64,000 bases of DNA from Streptomyces scopuliridis RB72 (GTDB taxonomy: Bacteria > Actinomycetota > Actinomycetes > Streptomycetales > Streptomycetaceae). Positions 1-13,900 of this stretch are shown piece after piece (within the stretch, counting starts at the first letter, position 1; every line of letters starts with the position of its first letter). The notes beneath the pieces are model-generated. The model saw only the letters and a program-made list of their open reading frames with translations, did no database searches and had not been told where the DNA came from. The position numbers were made by a program, and so were the translations under genes. The stretch spans positions 1 to 64,000 of the forward strand of contig NZ_JOEI01000001.1 of NCBI RefSeq assembly GCF_000718095.1. Reading direction: 5' to 3'.

Positions 1-2
1 TC

Positions 3-704
3 GCTGATCCGTACGGTGGTGTCGCGGGTGGGCGGATGTATCGCACGGGTGATGTGGTGCGGTGGCGGTCGGACGGGAATCTGGAGTATCTGGGCCGGGT
101 CGATGAGCAGGTGAAGATCCGGGGGTTCCGGGTCGAGTTGGGTGAGATCGAGGCGGTGCTGGCGGGGTATCCGGGGGTGCGTCAGGTCGCGGTGATCGCG
201 CGTGAGGACCAGCCCGGTGTGAAGCGGTTGGTGGCGTATGTGGTGGGTGATGCGGGTGTGGATGTGTTGCGTGAGCATGTGGGCGCGGCTGTGCCGGAGT
301 ACATGGTTCCTGCGGCGTTCGTGGTGGTGGACGGCCTGCCGGTGACGGCGAACGGGAAGCTGGACCGCCGGGCGTTGCCGGCTCCGGACTACGGTGCGGT
401 GGCGACGGAACGTGGTCCGGGGAGTGTGCGGGAAGAGGTGTTGTGCGGGGTCTTCGCGGATGTGCTGGGTCTGTCGCGTGTCGGTGTGGATGACAGCTTC
501 TTCGATCTGGGTGGTGACAGCATTGTCTCCATTGCCGCCCGACTACGGCATCGGCGCCGTACCGCTCACCCCGATCGTGCACTGGCTGCGGGAGCGTGGT
601 GGTCCTGTCGAGGGTTTCCATCAGTCGATGGTGGTGCGCACGCCTGCCGGGCTGACGTGGGAGCGGCTGACGGCGGGGCTGGGGACGTTGCTCGATCATC
701 ATGA
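3..704 (+). CDS. NRPS fragment: A domain C-terminus plus truncated PCP (5' partial, frame broken)
   Basis: This is the 3' part of an NRPS gene that begins outside the window. The frame entering at base 3 shows the late adenylation motifs: YRTGD near 48-62, the hinge/A8 segment [15 protein letters not shown] near 93-137, and the A10 lysine in [10 protein letters not shown] near 350-378. A peptidyl carrier motif [12 protein letters not shown] ends at 533. The homologous text stops there. The 3' half of the PCP (about 41 residues in the parallel module at 5035-5160) is missing and the frame runs on meaninglessly to a stop at 704. The epimerization domain continues one frame over from about 541. 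The A-domain pocket lies upstream, so its substrate cannot be read. Codon choice here (many GGT, GTG, GCG) differs from the more GC-rich downstream NRPS, which also suggests a join. Confidence 0.85.
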   Translation, partial: ADPYGGVAGGRMYRTGDVVRWRSDGNLEYLGRVDEQVKIRGFRVELGEIEAVLAGYPGVRQVAVIAREDQPGVKRLVAYVVGDAGVDVLREHVGAAVPEYMVPAAFVVVDGLPVTANGKLDRRALPAPDYGAVATERGPGSVREEVLCGVFADVLGLSRVGVDDSFFDLGGDSIVSIAARLRHRRRTAHPDRALAAGAWWSCRGFPSVDGGAHACRADVGAADGGAGDVARSS

Positions 705-1989
705 CGCGTTGCGGCTGCGGTTGCGACGTACGGGCGGCGACTGGGAGTTGGAGACGATGCCGCGCGGCGCGGTGAACGCCGCCGAGGTCGTCACGCGCGT
801 GGAAACGGCGGACGGTCTGCAGCACGAACCGCTCTGCCCGGAGACGGGTGAGATGGTGCGCGCGGTGTGGTTCGACGCGGGACCGCACGACTCCGGCCGG
901 CTCCTGCTCGTCCTGCATCATCTGGTGGTCGACGGTGTCTCGTGGCGGATTCTGCTGCCGGATCTGGCGGCGGCCGTCGCGGGCAAGGAACTCGAACCGG
1001 TCGGAACGTCGTTGCGGCGCCGGGCCGAGCGGCTCACCGACCTCGCCCAGGAACCCGCCCGGCTCGACGAACTCCCCCTGTGGACCGGGATCTTGGAAGG
1101 ACCCGATCCCTTGCTGGGCGTCCGCCCCCTGGACGCGGCGCGCGACACCGCGGGCACCGTACGGCACCTCACCCTCACCCTGCCGTCGGACCGTACGCGG
1201 CCACTGCTGACCACCGTGCCGGCCACCTTCCACGGCGGTGTGAACGATGTGCTGCTGACCGCCCTCGCGCTGGCCGTCGCCGACTGGCGGCGCCGCAACA
1301 ACCGCGGGGAGACGACCTCGCTCCTCGTCGACCTCGAAGGCCATGGCCGCGAGGACATCGCGGACGGCGCCGATCTCTCCCGTACCGTCGGCTGGTTCAC
1401 CAGCCTCTATCCGGTACGGCTGGATCCGGGGACACCGGACTGGGGCGAGGTGTGGGCCGGCGGCCCCGACGTCGGGCGAGCGCTGAAGCTCGTCAAGGAG
1501 CAGCTGCGGGCCGTGCCCGACACCGGCATCGGCTACGGTCTGCTGCGCCATCTCAACCCCGGCACAGCGCCGGTGCTCGCCGCCCTCCCGACCCCGCAGA
1601 TCGGCTTCAACTACCTCGGCCGCCTCGAAACCGGCACCGAAGCCGACTGGACCGCGGCTCCGGAGGCGGACGGGATCGGCGGTGGGGCCGATGACGCGAT
1701 GCCCGTCCCGCACGCCGTCGAGATCAACGCGCTGACCCAGGACGGACCCGAGGGAGCACGGCTCAGCGCGACCTGGACGTGGCCCGCGGGGCTTTTCTCC
1801 GAGGACGAGATCCAGGACCTGGCCGAGACCTGGTTCCGCGCCCTGGACGCCCTCGTCACCCACGCCGAACGGCCGGGTGCCGGTGGGCACACCCCGTCGG
1901 ATCTGACCTTGGTCTCGCTCACCCAGGACGAGATCGACGCATTCGAAGACGAGCTGGAACCTGGAACCGAGTGGGAGATGTCGAAGTGA
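541..1989 (+). CDS. NRPS epimerization (E) domain fragment
   Basis: This region matches the E domain at about 5170-6640 of the next gene segment by segment. It starts at [19 protein letters not shown] and carries the catalytic [13 protein letters not shown] near 915-953. It converts the PCP-bound L-aminoacyl or peptidyl residue to the D form. It belongs to the same polypeptide as the A-PCP fragment upstream, but the frame is shifted by one at 534-540 and there is no credible independent start codon or ribosome binding site. It ends with an acidic tail and stop at 1987-1989, overlapping the GTG of the next NRPS in a GTGA. That is the usual arrangement for translationally coupled NRPS subunits, where the upstream protein ends in E and the next begins with a DCL-type C domain. 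Confidence 0.85.
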   Translation, partial: DYGIGAVPLTPIVHWLRERGGPVEGFHQSMVVRTPAGLTWERLTAGLGTLLDHHDALRLRLRRTGGDWELETMPRGAVNAAEVVTRVETADGLQHEPLCPETGEMVRAVWFDAGPHDSGRLLLVLHHLVVDGVSWRILLPDLAAAVAGKELEPVGTSLRRRAERLTDLAQEPARLDELPLWTGILEGPDPLLGVRPLDAARDTAGTVRHLTLTLPSDRTRPLLTTVPATFHGGVNDVLLTALALAVADWRRRNNRGETTSLLVDLEGHGREDIADGADLSRTVGWFTSLYPVRLDPGTPDWGEVWAGGPDVGRALKLVKEQLRAVPDTGIGYGLLRHLNPGTAPVLAALPTPQIGFNYLGRLETGTEADWTAAPEADGIGGGADDAMPVPHAVEINALTQDGPEGARLSATWTWPAGLFSEDEIQDLAETWFRALDALVTHAERPGAGGHTPSDLTLVSLTQDEIDAFEDELEPGTEWEMSK

Positions 1990-4900
1990 GCCAGTCCGCG
2001 GTTGAAGACATTCTGCCTCTGTCGCCCCTGCAGGAAGGGTTTCTCTTCCACGCGGTCTACGACGACCAGGCACCCGACGTGTACACCATGCAGTTCGCCT
2101 TCGAACTCGTCGGCCGGGTGGACGCGGAGGCTCTGCGCACAGCGGCGGAAATCCTGCTGCGCCGGCACGCCAACCTGCGCGCGGGATTCCGCCGGCGCAA
2201 GACCGGCGAGGCCGTGCAGGTCATCCGGCGCACCGTGGAACTGCCCTGGGACGTACGGGATCTGAGCGGGCTCGGCGAGGACGAGCGGACGGCCGCGCTC
2301 GCCGGGATCCTGGCGGACGAGAAGGCCCGCCGGTTCGATCCGGCGGCGCCGCCGCTGGTGCGGTTCGTCCTCGTACGGCTGGCCGACGACCGCTTCCGTC
2401 TTGTGCTGACGAACCATCACATCCTGCTGGACGGCTGGTCGATGCCGCTGCTGGCGCAGGAGCTGTTCGCGCTCTACACGAACGGCGGGTCCGAGAGCGA
2501 ACTGCCGCGCGTCACCCCGTACCGCGACTATCTGGCCTGGCTCGCCGGCCGGGACCGCGAGGCGGCGCGGGCAGCCTGGAAGGAGGCCCTCGCCGGCTTG
2601 GCCGAGCCGACGCTGCTGGCCCCCGGCGCCATGGGCGGGGAGCGCGCAGCGGTGACGCCGCGCCGGGTGATCCGCGAGCTGCCGGCCGAACTGACCGCGT
2701 CGCTCGCGCGGTTCGCGCGCGCCCGGGGCCTGACGCTGAACACACTGGTCCAGGGCGCCTGGGCGGTACTGCTCGGCCGGCTCACCGGACGCCAGGACGT
2801 GGTCTTCGGTGCGACGGTCTCGGGCCGTCCGCCGGAGATCCCCGGCGTGGAGACGATGGTGGGGCTGTTCATCAACACCCTGCCGGTGCGGGTCGAGTTG
2901 CGTCCCGGGGAGCCCTTCGTCCAACTGCTCACCAGGCTCCAGGACGAGCAGTCGCGGCTGATGGAGCACCAGCACCTCGGTCTGCGCGAGGTGCGGCGCC
3001 TGGCCGGTGCCGGGGAAATGTTCGACACCCTGACCGTCTTCGAGAACTATCCTCTGGACCCCGCGGGCCTCGAACCGCTCGGCGACGGCGTGCGGATCGG
3101 CGGCGTCGAGGTCAACGACGCGACGCACTACCCCGTCACCCTCGCGGTGATCCCCGGCGACCGGCTCACCCTGCGGGTGGACCACCGGCCCGATCTCGTA
3201 GGTGCCGACGCCGCCGAGCAGCTGACGGCCCGTCTGGTGCGGCTCCTGGAGACGGCGGTCACCGCCCCCGACCGGCCCGTCGCGACCATCGACGTGCTGG
3301 ATTCCGCCGAGCGTGAGCGGGTGCTCGTCGAGTGGAACGCCACCGGGCGCGAGGTCCCGTCGGTCACGCTCACGGAGCTCATCGAGGAACAGACAGCCAG
3401 GACCCCGGGGAACGACGCCGTGGTGTTCGACGGCGGCGCGCTGTCCTACGCCGGACTCGGCGCCCGCGCCAACCGGCTCGCGCATCTGCTCATCCAGCGC
3501 GGTATCGGTCCCGAGCACCTCGTCGCTCTCGCCCTGCCGCGCTCGGCGGACACGGTGGTGGCGGCGCTGGCGGTGCTCAAGTCCGGAGCGGCCTACCTGC
3601 CGGTCGACCCCGACTATCCGGCCGAGCGGATCCGGTTCATGCTCGGTGACGCCCGGCCGGAACTCGTGATCACCACCGAGGCCGCCACTCGGGAGACTGA
3701 CTCTCCGGAGATCGTGGCCCCCGGTGCCTCGTCCTCGGACGCCACCGGCACCCACGCCGCGGACACCACGGCGCGGCTGGTCCTCGACAGCCCCGGGACG
3801 GCCGCCCAGCTGGCCGGGTCCCCGGACACGAACCCCACCGACGCCGACCGCACGACCCCGCTGCGGCCGCCGCACCCGGCGTACGTGATCTACACCTCCG
3901 GCTCGACCGGCACCCCCAAGGGCGTCGTGGTCTCCCACGCCGGCCTGCCCAGCTTCTGCGCGGCGGCCGTCGAGGGCTTCGCCGTCGCACCGGACAGCCG
4001 GGTCCTGCAGTTCGCCTCCCCGAGCTTCGACGCGGCCGTCCTCGAACTGGGCATGGCCCTGACCGCCGGGGCCGCCCTGGTCGTCCCCCCGCCGGGCCCG
4101 CTGGCCGGGGAGGCCCTCGCCGATGTCCTGGCCGGGCAGCGGGTGAGCCATGCCCTCATCCCGCCCGCCGCCCTCGCGAGCGTGCCGACGACGACCGCGC
4201 TGCCCGGCTTCGGCTCCCTGATCGTCGGCGGTGACGCCTGCTCCGCCGACCTGGTGGCCCGCTGGTCACCCGGCCGCCGCATGGTCAACGCCTACGGTCC
4301 GACCGAATCGACGGTCGCCGCCACGATGAGCGGACCGCTGGCGGGCGCGGGGACGCCGCCGATCGGCCGCCCGGTGTTCAACACCCAGGCGCTGGTGCTG
4401 GACGCGGGGCTGCGGCCCGTACCCGTCGGTGTCGCGGGCGAGCTCTACATCGCGGGCGAAGGACTGGCCCGTGGCTATCTGCGGCGCCCCGGGCTGACCG
4501 CGGAGCGGTTCGTCGCCCACCCCTTCGGCGCCCCGGGCACCCGGATGTACCGCACGGGCGACGTGGTGCGGTGGCGCGCGGACGGCGCGCTCGAATACGT
4601 CGGCCGGGCCGATGAGCAGGTCAAGATCCGGGGCTTCCGGGTCGAGACGGGCGAGATCGAGACGGTGCTGGCCCGCCACCCCGGGGTGGACCGGGTCGCG
4701 GTGACCGCCCGTGAGGACACACCCGGCGTCAAGCGTCTGGTGGCGTACGTCGTCGGGGACGCGGACCACGCCGCGCTGCGGGAGCAGGTGGCCGCCGCAC
4801 TGCCCGAGTACATGGTTCCGGCGGCCTTCGTCGCGCTGCCCGCGCTCCCGCTGACGCCGAACGGAAAGCTGGACCGTAAGGCGCTTCCCGCCCCCGACTA

Positions 4901-7900
4901 CGGAACGGTGACGACGGGGCGCGGCCCCGCCAACCCCAGGGAAGAGGCCCTGTGCGCGGTGTTCGCCGACGTACTGGGACTGCCCCGGGTCGGGGTGGAC
5001 GACAGCTTCTTCGACCTGGGCGGCGACAGCATCGTCTCCATTCAGCTGGTCAGCCGGGCGCGTAAAGCGGGCCTGGTGTTCACCCCGCGCGATGTCTTCC
5101 AGCACCGGACGGTGGCGGCGCTCGCCGCCCTGGCCGCCCCGGTGGAGCGGTCCGCGCAGCGGGCCCCCGACGACTCCGGCATCGGGGTGGTCCCGCTCAC
5201 CCCGATCGTGCACTGGCTGCGCGAACGCGGCGGCCCCGTCGACAGCTTCCACCAGTCGATGCTGATCCGTACCCCGGCCGGGCTCGACGAGGAACAGCTC
5301 ACCCAGGGGCTGCAGACCGTACTCGACCACCACGACGCCCTGCGGCTGCGCCTCACCCGCGCCGGAGGAATCGTGTGGGGTCTCGAAGTGGCGCCGCGCG
5401 GCGCGCTCGACGCCGCCGGATGCCTGACCCGGGTGGACGCCACCGGGCTGCGCGGCGCGGCACTGCGCTGCGTGGTGGCCGGCCACGGAGGCACCGAGCA
5501 GGCGCGGCTGTCCCCCGAAGCCGGCGCCATGGTGCGGGCCGTGTGGTTCGACGCGGGACCGCACGACTCCGGCCGGCTGCTGCTCGTCCTGCACCATCTG
5601 CTCGTCGACGGCGTCTCCTGGCGGATTCTGCTGCCGGACCTGGCCGCCGCCTGCCAGGCCGCGATGGAGGGGACGCGGGCCGAACTGGAACCGGTGGGCA
5701 CCTCGCTGCGCGGCTGGGCCGAGCAGTTGACCGCCCTGGCGCAGCACCCCGCCCGGCTGGAGGAGCTGCCGCTGTGGGCGTCCATCCTCGACGCCCCCGA
5801 CCCGGTGCTGGGCGACCGGGCCCTGGACAGGGCGCGCGACACCGTCGAGACCGTCCGGCACATCAGCCTCACCCTGCCGCCCGAGCGGACGGAACCCCTG
5901 CTGACGACCGTGCCCGCCGCCTTCCACGGAGGCGTCAACGACGTCCTGCTGACGGGTCTGGCGCTGGCCGTCGCGGACTGGCGCCGACGCAGGAACGGCG
6001 GCGAGGCGGCCCCGCTCCTCGTCGACCTCGAAGGCCATGGCCGGGAGGACGTCGTCGGCGGCAGCGATCTGTCCCGTACCGTCGGCTGGTTCACCGATCT
6101 GCACCCCGTACGCCTCGACCCGCGGGTACGGGACTGGGCCGAGGTGTGGGCCGGTGGTCCCGAGGCCGGCCGGGCGCTCAAGCAGATCAAGGAACAGCTG
6201 CGGGCCCTGCCGGACAACGGCATCGGCTACGGGCTGCTGCGCTATCTCAACCCGCAGACGGGACCCGCGCTCGCCGGTCTCCGTACCCCCCAGATCGGCT
6301 TCAACTACCTCGGTCGCTTTCCCGCCGCCCCCAAGGAGAACGGGGACTGGGCCGTGGCCCCGGAGGCGGACGGCCTCGGCGGTGGCGTCGATCCGGACAT
6401 GCCGGTCCCGCACGCCCTTGAGGTCAACGCGCTGACCCAGGACCACACCGACGGACCGCGGCTGACCGCGACCCTGTCCTGGCCCGGCGATCTGCTCTCC
6501 GAACAGGACGCCCAGGACCTGGCCGAGACCTGGTTCCGGGCCCTCGACGCCCTCGCGGCCCACGCCGGAGCGCCGGCGGCCGGCGGACACACCCCGTCCG
6601 ACCTCCCGCTGGTCTCCCTCACCCAGGCCGAGATCGACACCGTGGAGCGGGCCCGCCCCGGCCTGGCGGATCTGCTGCCGCTGTCGTCCTTGCAGAAGGG
6701 CCTGTTCTTCCACGCGCTCTACGACGAGCGGGCGGCGGACGTCTACACCGTTCAGCTGCTGCTCGATGTCGAAGGCCCGCTGGACACCGACGCCCTCAAG
6801 CGCGCCGCGCGCGTCCTGCTGGAGCGGCACGCCAATCTCCGGGCCGGTTTCTGGCACCACGGCCTGCCCGAACCCGTCCAGTTCGTGCCCCGTGAGGTCC
6901 CGCTGCCGTGGTTCGAGCACGACCTGTCGGGCACGGCGGACGCGGCGCGGGACGGTGAGATGGAGCGGCTGCTGACCGAGGACCGCGCCCGCCGCTTCGA
7001 TCTGACCGCGCCCCCGCTGCTCCGCTTCACCGTGATCCGGCTCGGCGCCGGGCGCTGCCGACTGGTGCTGACGAACCATCACATCCTGTTGGACGGCTGG
7101 TCCACGCCGCTGCTCGCGCGGGAACTGTTCACCCTGTACGCGCGGCAGGGAAGCGACGCGGGGCTGCCGCGCGTCACCCCCTACCGGGAGTATCTGGCCT
7201 GGCTCGCGGACCAGGACCGGCGCGCCGCGCACGAGGCGTGGAAGCAGGCGCTGGACGGCGCCGAGCCCACCCTCCTCGCGCCCGTCGACCCCGGCCGCGC
7301 CGCGGCGGTGCCGGAGACGGTCACCGTCGATCTGACGGAGGCGCTCACCACCGCGCTCACCGAGCGGGCCCGCGGCCTCGGGCTGACCATGAACACCCTC
7401 GTCCAGGGGGCGTGGGCGGTTCTGCTCGGCCGCCTCACCGGGCGCCAGGACGTCGTGTTCGGTACCACGGTCTCCGGCAGGCCGCCCGAGATCGCGGGCA
7501 TCGAGTCGATGGTGGGCCTGTTCATCAACACCCTGCCGGTCCGGGTCGAGCTGCGCCCCGAGGAGTCGCCGGCCTCGCTGCTCACCCGGCTGCAGGACCA
7601 GCAGTCCCGGCTGGCCGAGCACCAGTACGTGGGACTCACCGACATCCAGGGCATCACCGGCACCGGCGAACTGTTCGACACCCTCAATGTGTTCGAGAAC
7701 TACCCGCTCGATCCCGCCACGATGGAGCTGCCCGGCACCGGTCTGAACGTCCTCGGGATCGACGGCCGCGACGCCACCCACTACCCGCTGACCCTTGTCG
7801 CGCTCCCCGGCCGCGCCCTGGAACTGCGGCTGCACTACCGGCCGGACGCGCTCGACCGTGACGCCGTCGAAGGGATCGGGGACCGGCTGCTACGTCTGCT

Positions 7901-10900
7901 GGAACTCGTCACCACGGATCCGCACCGGCGGCTCGGACGGATCGAGGTGCTCACCGGTGAGGAGCGCGCCCGGCTGCTGACGGAGTGGAACGGCGCCGTA
8001 CGCCCCGACTCCGGGACGGCCGGGTCCGTCCAGCGGCGGTTCGCGGAGCAGGCCGCCCGTACTCCGGACGCGGTCGCGCTGTGCGGCTCCGACGGCCGGC
8101 AGGTCACCTACCGCGAACTCGACGTGCTCGCCAACCGGCTGGCGCACCGGCTGATCGCCTGCGGTGTGGGGCCGGAGAGCCGGGTGGCGGTGATGCAGGA
8201 ACGCTCCGTCGAACTGGTCGCCTCGATCCTCGCCGTACTCAAGGCCGGCGGCGCCTACGTACCGCTCGACGCCCGCTATCCGCGGGCCCGGCTGCGGCTG
8301 ATCGTGGAGCAGACCGACGCCACCGTACTGCTCACCGATCCGGCCATGCTGGACGACGCCCGCGGCTTCCCGCACGACGCCCGGGTCCTGGTCATCGACG
8401 ACGATCTCGCACGGGCCGCGGAGCCCGGCACGGATCCCGGCGTCGACAGCCATCACGAGCAGCTCGCCTACGTCATGTACACCTCCGGCTCGACGGGTAC
8501 GCCCAAGGGCGTCGCCGTCACCCACCACGACGTACTGAGCCTCGCCTCCGACGGGTGCTGGGACACCGGGAACCACGAACGGGTGCTGCTGCACTCGCCA
8601 CAGGCGTTCGACGCCTCCACCTACGAGCTGTGGGTGCCGCTGCTGCGCGGCGGACAGCTCGTCGTGGCGCCCCCCGGCGAACTGGACGTCCACGATCTCG
8701 CCCGGGTCGTCGTCGAGCGGCAGGTCACCGGGCTGTGGCTGACGGCCGGCCTGTTCCGGATCCTCGCCGAGGAGCGGCCCGAGTGCTTCGCGGGGGTCCG
8801 CGAGGTCTGGTCGGGAGGTGATGTCGTGCCGGCGCCCATGGTCCGCAGGGTGCTGGACGCCTGCCCGACCACCGTCGTCGCCGACGGCTACGGCCCGACC
8901 GAGACCACCACGTTCGCCACGCACCACCTGATGCGCGCCGAGGACACCGTCCCCGGCACCGTCCCGATCGGAACGCCGCTGGACAACATGCGGCTCTACG
9001 TCCTGGACGACGGCCTCGCCCTCACCCTGCCCGGCGTCGCGGGAGAGCTGTACATCGCGGGCGCGGGACTCGCCCGCGGCTACCTCGGCCGGCCGGGACT
9101 CACCGCGGAGCGGTTCGTCGCGGACCCGTTCGGGCCCGCGGGGGCGCGGATGTACCGCACCGGAGACCTGGTGCGGTGGACCGGTGAGGGTGTCCTCGAA
9201 TTCGTCGGCCGCGCCGACGAGCAGGTCAAGGTACGCGGCTTCCGGATCGAGCTGGGTGAGATCGAGGCGGTGCTCGCCCGCCACCCCGGCCTCGCCCAGG
9301 TCGCGGTGATCGTCCGGGAGGACCGGCCGGGTGACAAGCGCCTGGTCGCCTACACGGTGGCCGAGATACGTACCGACGCGCCGGACGCCTCCGCCCTGCG
9401 CGACCACGCCGGCGCCGCGCTCCCCGAGTACATGGTCCCGGCGGCCTTCGTCGCGCTCGACTCCCTGCCCGTCACCGCCAACGGCAAGCTCGACCGCCAG
9501 TCCCTGCCCGCTCCGGACTACGCCGCCGCCTCCACCCGCCGCGCACCGCGCACGCCCGAGGAGCGCATGCTCTGCGAGGTGTTCGCCGAGGTCCTCGGAG
9601 TGCCGGAGGTGGGCATCGACGACAGCTTCTTCGACCTGGGCGGCCACTCACTGCTGGCCACCCGACTGGTCAGCCGGCTGCGGTCGGCGTTCGGCGTGGA
9701 GCTCGCGGTCCGGGGCCTGTTCGAGGCCCCCACCCCGGCCAGGCTCGTCGAATCCATCGCCGGAGCCGCCCGGGCCCGTACGGCGCTTCGCCCCGTGCCC
9801 CGCCCCGAACTCGTCCCGATGTCGTACGGCCAGCACCGCCTGTGGTTCCTCAACCGCCTGGAGGGCGCGGCCTCCCCGTACAAGATCCCGATCGCGCTGC
9901 GGCTGCGCGGACGGCTGGACCTGCCGGCCCTGCGGGCGGCGCTCGGCGATGTGGTCGAGCGGCACGAGTCCCTGCGCACCGTCTTCCGGGAGACCGGGGG
10001 GACACCGCACCAGGTGGTGCTCGACGCTTCCGAGGCCACCCCGGCTGTCACGGTGGCCCCCCTCACCGAGGCGGAGCTGCCCGGCGCGATGCTGGAGGCG
10101 GTACGGCCCGGATTCGACCTGGCCGTGGACCCGCCGCTGCGGGCCACCGTCTTCGCACTCGGTCCCGACGAGCACGTACTGCTCCTCGTCCTGCACCACA
10201 TCGCGGGTGACGGATGGTCGATGAACCCCCTCGCCCGTGACTTCTCGGTGGCCTACGCCGCCCGGGTGCGCGGCGAGGCCCCACGGCAGGATCCGCTGCC
10301 CGTGCAGTACGCCGACTACAGCGTCTGGCAGCGCGAGGTGCTCGGAGAGGAGTCGGATCCGGACAGCCCGCTCTCCCGTCAGCTCGCCTTCTGGACCACC
10401 GCACTCGCCGGGCTCCCGGACGAACTGGAACTCCCGTCGGACCGGTCACGGCCCGCCGTCGCCGGGTACGAGGGCGGCACGCTGCTCTTCCGGCTCGAAC
10501 CCGAGCTGCACCAGGGGCTCCTGGCGCTCGTACGGGACAACGGGGCCAGCCTGTTCATGGTGGTGCAGTCCGCGCTCGCGGCGCTGCTGACCCGGCTCGG
10601 CGCCGGCACCGACATCCCGCTGGGCAGTCCGATCGCCGGGCGTACCGACGAGGCCCTGGACGATCTGGTCGGCTTCTTCGTCAACACGCTCGTGCTGCGG
10701 ACCGACACCTCGGGCGATCCGACCTTCCGCGAACTGCTCGGCCGCGTACGGGACACGGACCTCGCCGCCTACGCCCACCAGGACACGCCGTTCGAGCGGC
10801 TGGTCGAGGTGCTCAACCCGGCCCGCTCGATGTCCCGCAACCCGCTGTTCCAGGTGATGCTCGTCCTGCAGAACAACAGCCAGGCGGATCTCGCCCTGCC

Positions 10901-13900
10901 GGGGCTCACTGTCGACGTCGAGACGGCGGGCGTCCACGCGGCCCAGTTCGACCTGTCCTTCGATCTCACCGAGCGCTACGGCGCCGCCGGCGAACCGGAC
11001 GGCCTGGACGGCCGGTTCGACTACAGCACCGATCTCTTCGAGCGGGCCACGGCGCAGCGGCTGCTGGGCTGCTTCGTCCGGCTCCTCGAAGCCGCCGTCG
11101 CCGAACCCGACCGCCGCGTCGGACAGTTCGACATCGTCGACCCGGCCGAGCGCGGGCGGCTGCTGCACGACTGGAACAACACCGCACGTGACCAGGACAT
11201 CCCCGGAGTCGTGGAGCGCGTACGGGAGATCGCGGCGCGGCGCCCGGAGGCTGTCGCTCTCGTGGACGACACCGGCGCCACCAGCTACGCGACGCTGGTC
11301 GCCCGCGCGAGCGCCGTCTCACGCGGACTGCTCGCCGGTGGTGCGGGCGAGGGCTCCATCGCGGCGATCCTGTCCGACCGCACGGCCCGGGTGCCCGCCG
11401 CGGTGCTCGGCGTGCTCGGAATCGGCGCGGCCTATGTGCCGCTCGACCCCCGCGCCCCGCTGGCCCGCAGCGCCGGCATGCTCACCGACAGCGGTGCCCG
11501 CTGGCTGCTGGCGGCCCCCGAACACCTCGACCGGGCCACCGAACTGGCGGCGGCCGCCGGCGGTCCCGTCGAGATCCTGCTGCTCACCGACGACGCTGAC
11601 GACGCCGACAGCGAGTTGCTGCCCGTGGCCGGAGGTCCGGACCACCTTGCCTACGTGATCTTCACTTCGGGCTCCACGGGCCGTCCCAAGGGCGCGATGG
11701 TCCAGCGGCGCGGCATGGTCAACCATCTGCTCGCGAAGGTCGAGGACCTCGCGATGACGCAGGAGGACAGCGTGGTGGCCAACGCCCCGCTGACCTTCGA
11801 CATCTCCGTATGGCAGATGCTGGCCGGCCTGGTCGCCGGCGGGCGGGTGCGACTGGTCGGGGACGACACCGCCCTGGACCCGCAGGCCCTGTTCGGCCGC
11901 GTCGCCGAGGAGCACGTCACCGTGCTCGAAGTCGTCCCCTCGCTGCTGCGCACCGCACTGGACGCGTGGGACGCGGGCGCCGAACCCGTCGGACTGCCCC
12001 GGCTGCGCTGGCTGATGGTGACGGGCGAGGCCCTGCCGCCCGACCTGTGCACCCGCTGGTTCGCCCGCTACCCGGGGATCCCGCTGGTGAACGCCTACGG
12101 CCCGACGGAGTGCTCCGACGACGTCACCCACGCCGTCATCGACAGCGCGACCCCGCTCGGCGGCGTCCGGGTGCCGATCGGCTCCCCGATCCGCAACACC
12201 CGGCTCTATGTCCTCGACGACCGGCTGCGGCCCGTCCCGGTCGGCGTGCCGGGCGAGCTGTACGTGGGCGGCGTCGGCGTCGGTCTCGGCTACCTCGGCG
12301 ACCCGGGGCGTACAGCCATCGCCTTCGTCCCCGACCCGTTCGCCGCCGCGGACGAGCCCGGCTGCAGGCTGTACCGCACCGGCGACCGGGTGCGTTATCT
12401 GCCCGACGGGCAGCTGGAGTTCCTCGGCAGGCAGGACCACCAGGTCAAGATCCGCGGCCAGCGCATCGAACTCGGCGAGGTGGAGGCCGCCCTGCGCGCC
12501 GTCCCCGGAGTGACGGACGCCGTGGTCACGGTCGGCACCGACCCCGCGGGGCAGAGCCGGCTCGTCGGCCATGTCGTCGGGGCGGTCGATCCCCGCGAGG
12601 TCCGCGCACGGCTGGCGGGCGCGCTGCCGGAGGCGATGGTGCCCTCGGCGCTCGTCCTCGTGGAGGGCGCGCTGCCGCTCACCCCCAACGGCAAGGTGGA
12701 CCGCAAGGCCCTGCCCGCCCCGGACTTCGCGGACTACGGGACGGGAGCCCCCGGGCGTGCGCCGCGCACCCCGCAGGAGGAGATCCTGTGCGATGTCTTC
12801 GCGGAGGTGCTCGGCCTGCCGCGGGTGGGGCCCGATGACAACTTCTTCGACCTGGGCGGCCATTCGCTGCTCGCCACCCGTCTGGTGAACAGGATTCGGT
12901 CGGCCTTCGGCGTGGATCTCCAGGTGCGGGCCCTGTTCGAAACCCCCACGGTCGCCGGTCTCGCCGCCTCGCTCGGAGTCTTCGGCTCCGGCAGGCGGGC
13001 GCCCGCCCCGGTGGAGCGGCCCGAGCGGGTTCCGCTCTCGTTCGCCCAGCGCAGGCTGTGGTTCCTCAACCGGTTCGACGCGGAGACCGCCGCCTACAAT
13101 GTGCCGCTCGCGCTGCGCCTCACCGGCGAGCTGAACCGTGACGCACTGCGCGCGGCCCTCGGCGATGTCGTCGCGCGGCACGAGAGCCTGCGCACCGTCT
13201 TCCCCGAGACCGCGGGCGCCGACGCCGACGGCAGCGCCCACCAGCGGATCGTGGACGCCGAGGCGGCCCGGCCCGAACTCCCCGTCACCGAGATCGAGGA
13301 GGCGGCGCTTGAGGAGCGGCTGACCGCAGAAGCGGCCAGGGGGTTCGACCTCGCCCGCGAACTGCCGCTGCGCGCCCGCCTGTTCGCCCTGCGTCCGGAC
13401 GAGCACTGCCTGCTGCTCGTCATGCACCACATCGCGAGCGACGGAGCCTCCGCGGCGCCGCTCGCCCGCGACCTCGCCGCCGCCTATGAGGCGCGGTGTG
13501 CGGGCTCCGCCCCGCGCTGGATCCCGCTGCGGGTGCAGTACGCCGACTACAGCCTGTGGCAGCGCGATGTGCTCGGCGACGAGTCGGACCCGGACAGCCC
13601 GATCTCCCGGCAGCTGGACTTCTGGCGCGGCGAACTGGCCGGACTGCCCGACCAGTTGGAACTGCCCACCGACCGTCCCCGGCCCGCGGTGGCCGGCACA
13701 GCGGGCGGCACCGTACCCGTCGTCATCGGTCCGGAGCTCCACCGGCGGCTGGTCGGACTGGCCAGGGAGAACCGGGCGAGCGCCTTCATGGTGGTGCAGT
13801 CCGCGCTCGCGGCGCTGCTGACCCGGCTCGGCGCCGGCACCGACATCCCGCTGGGCAGCCCGATCGCCGGGCGTACCGACGAGGCCCTGGACGATCTGGT

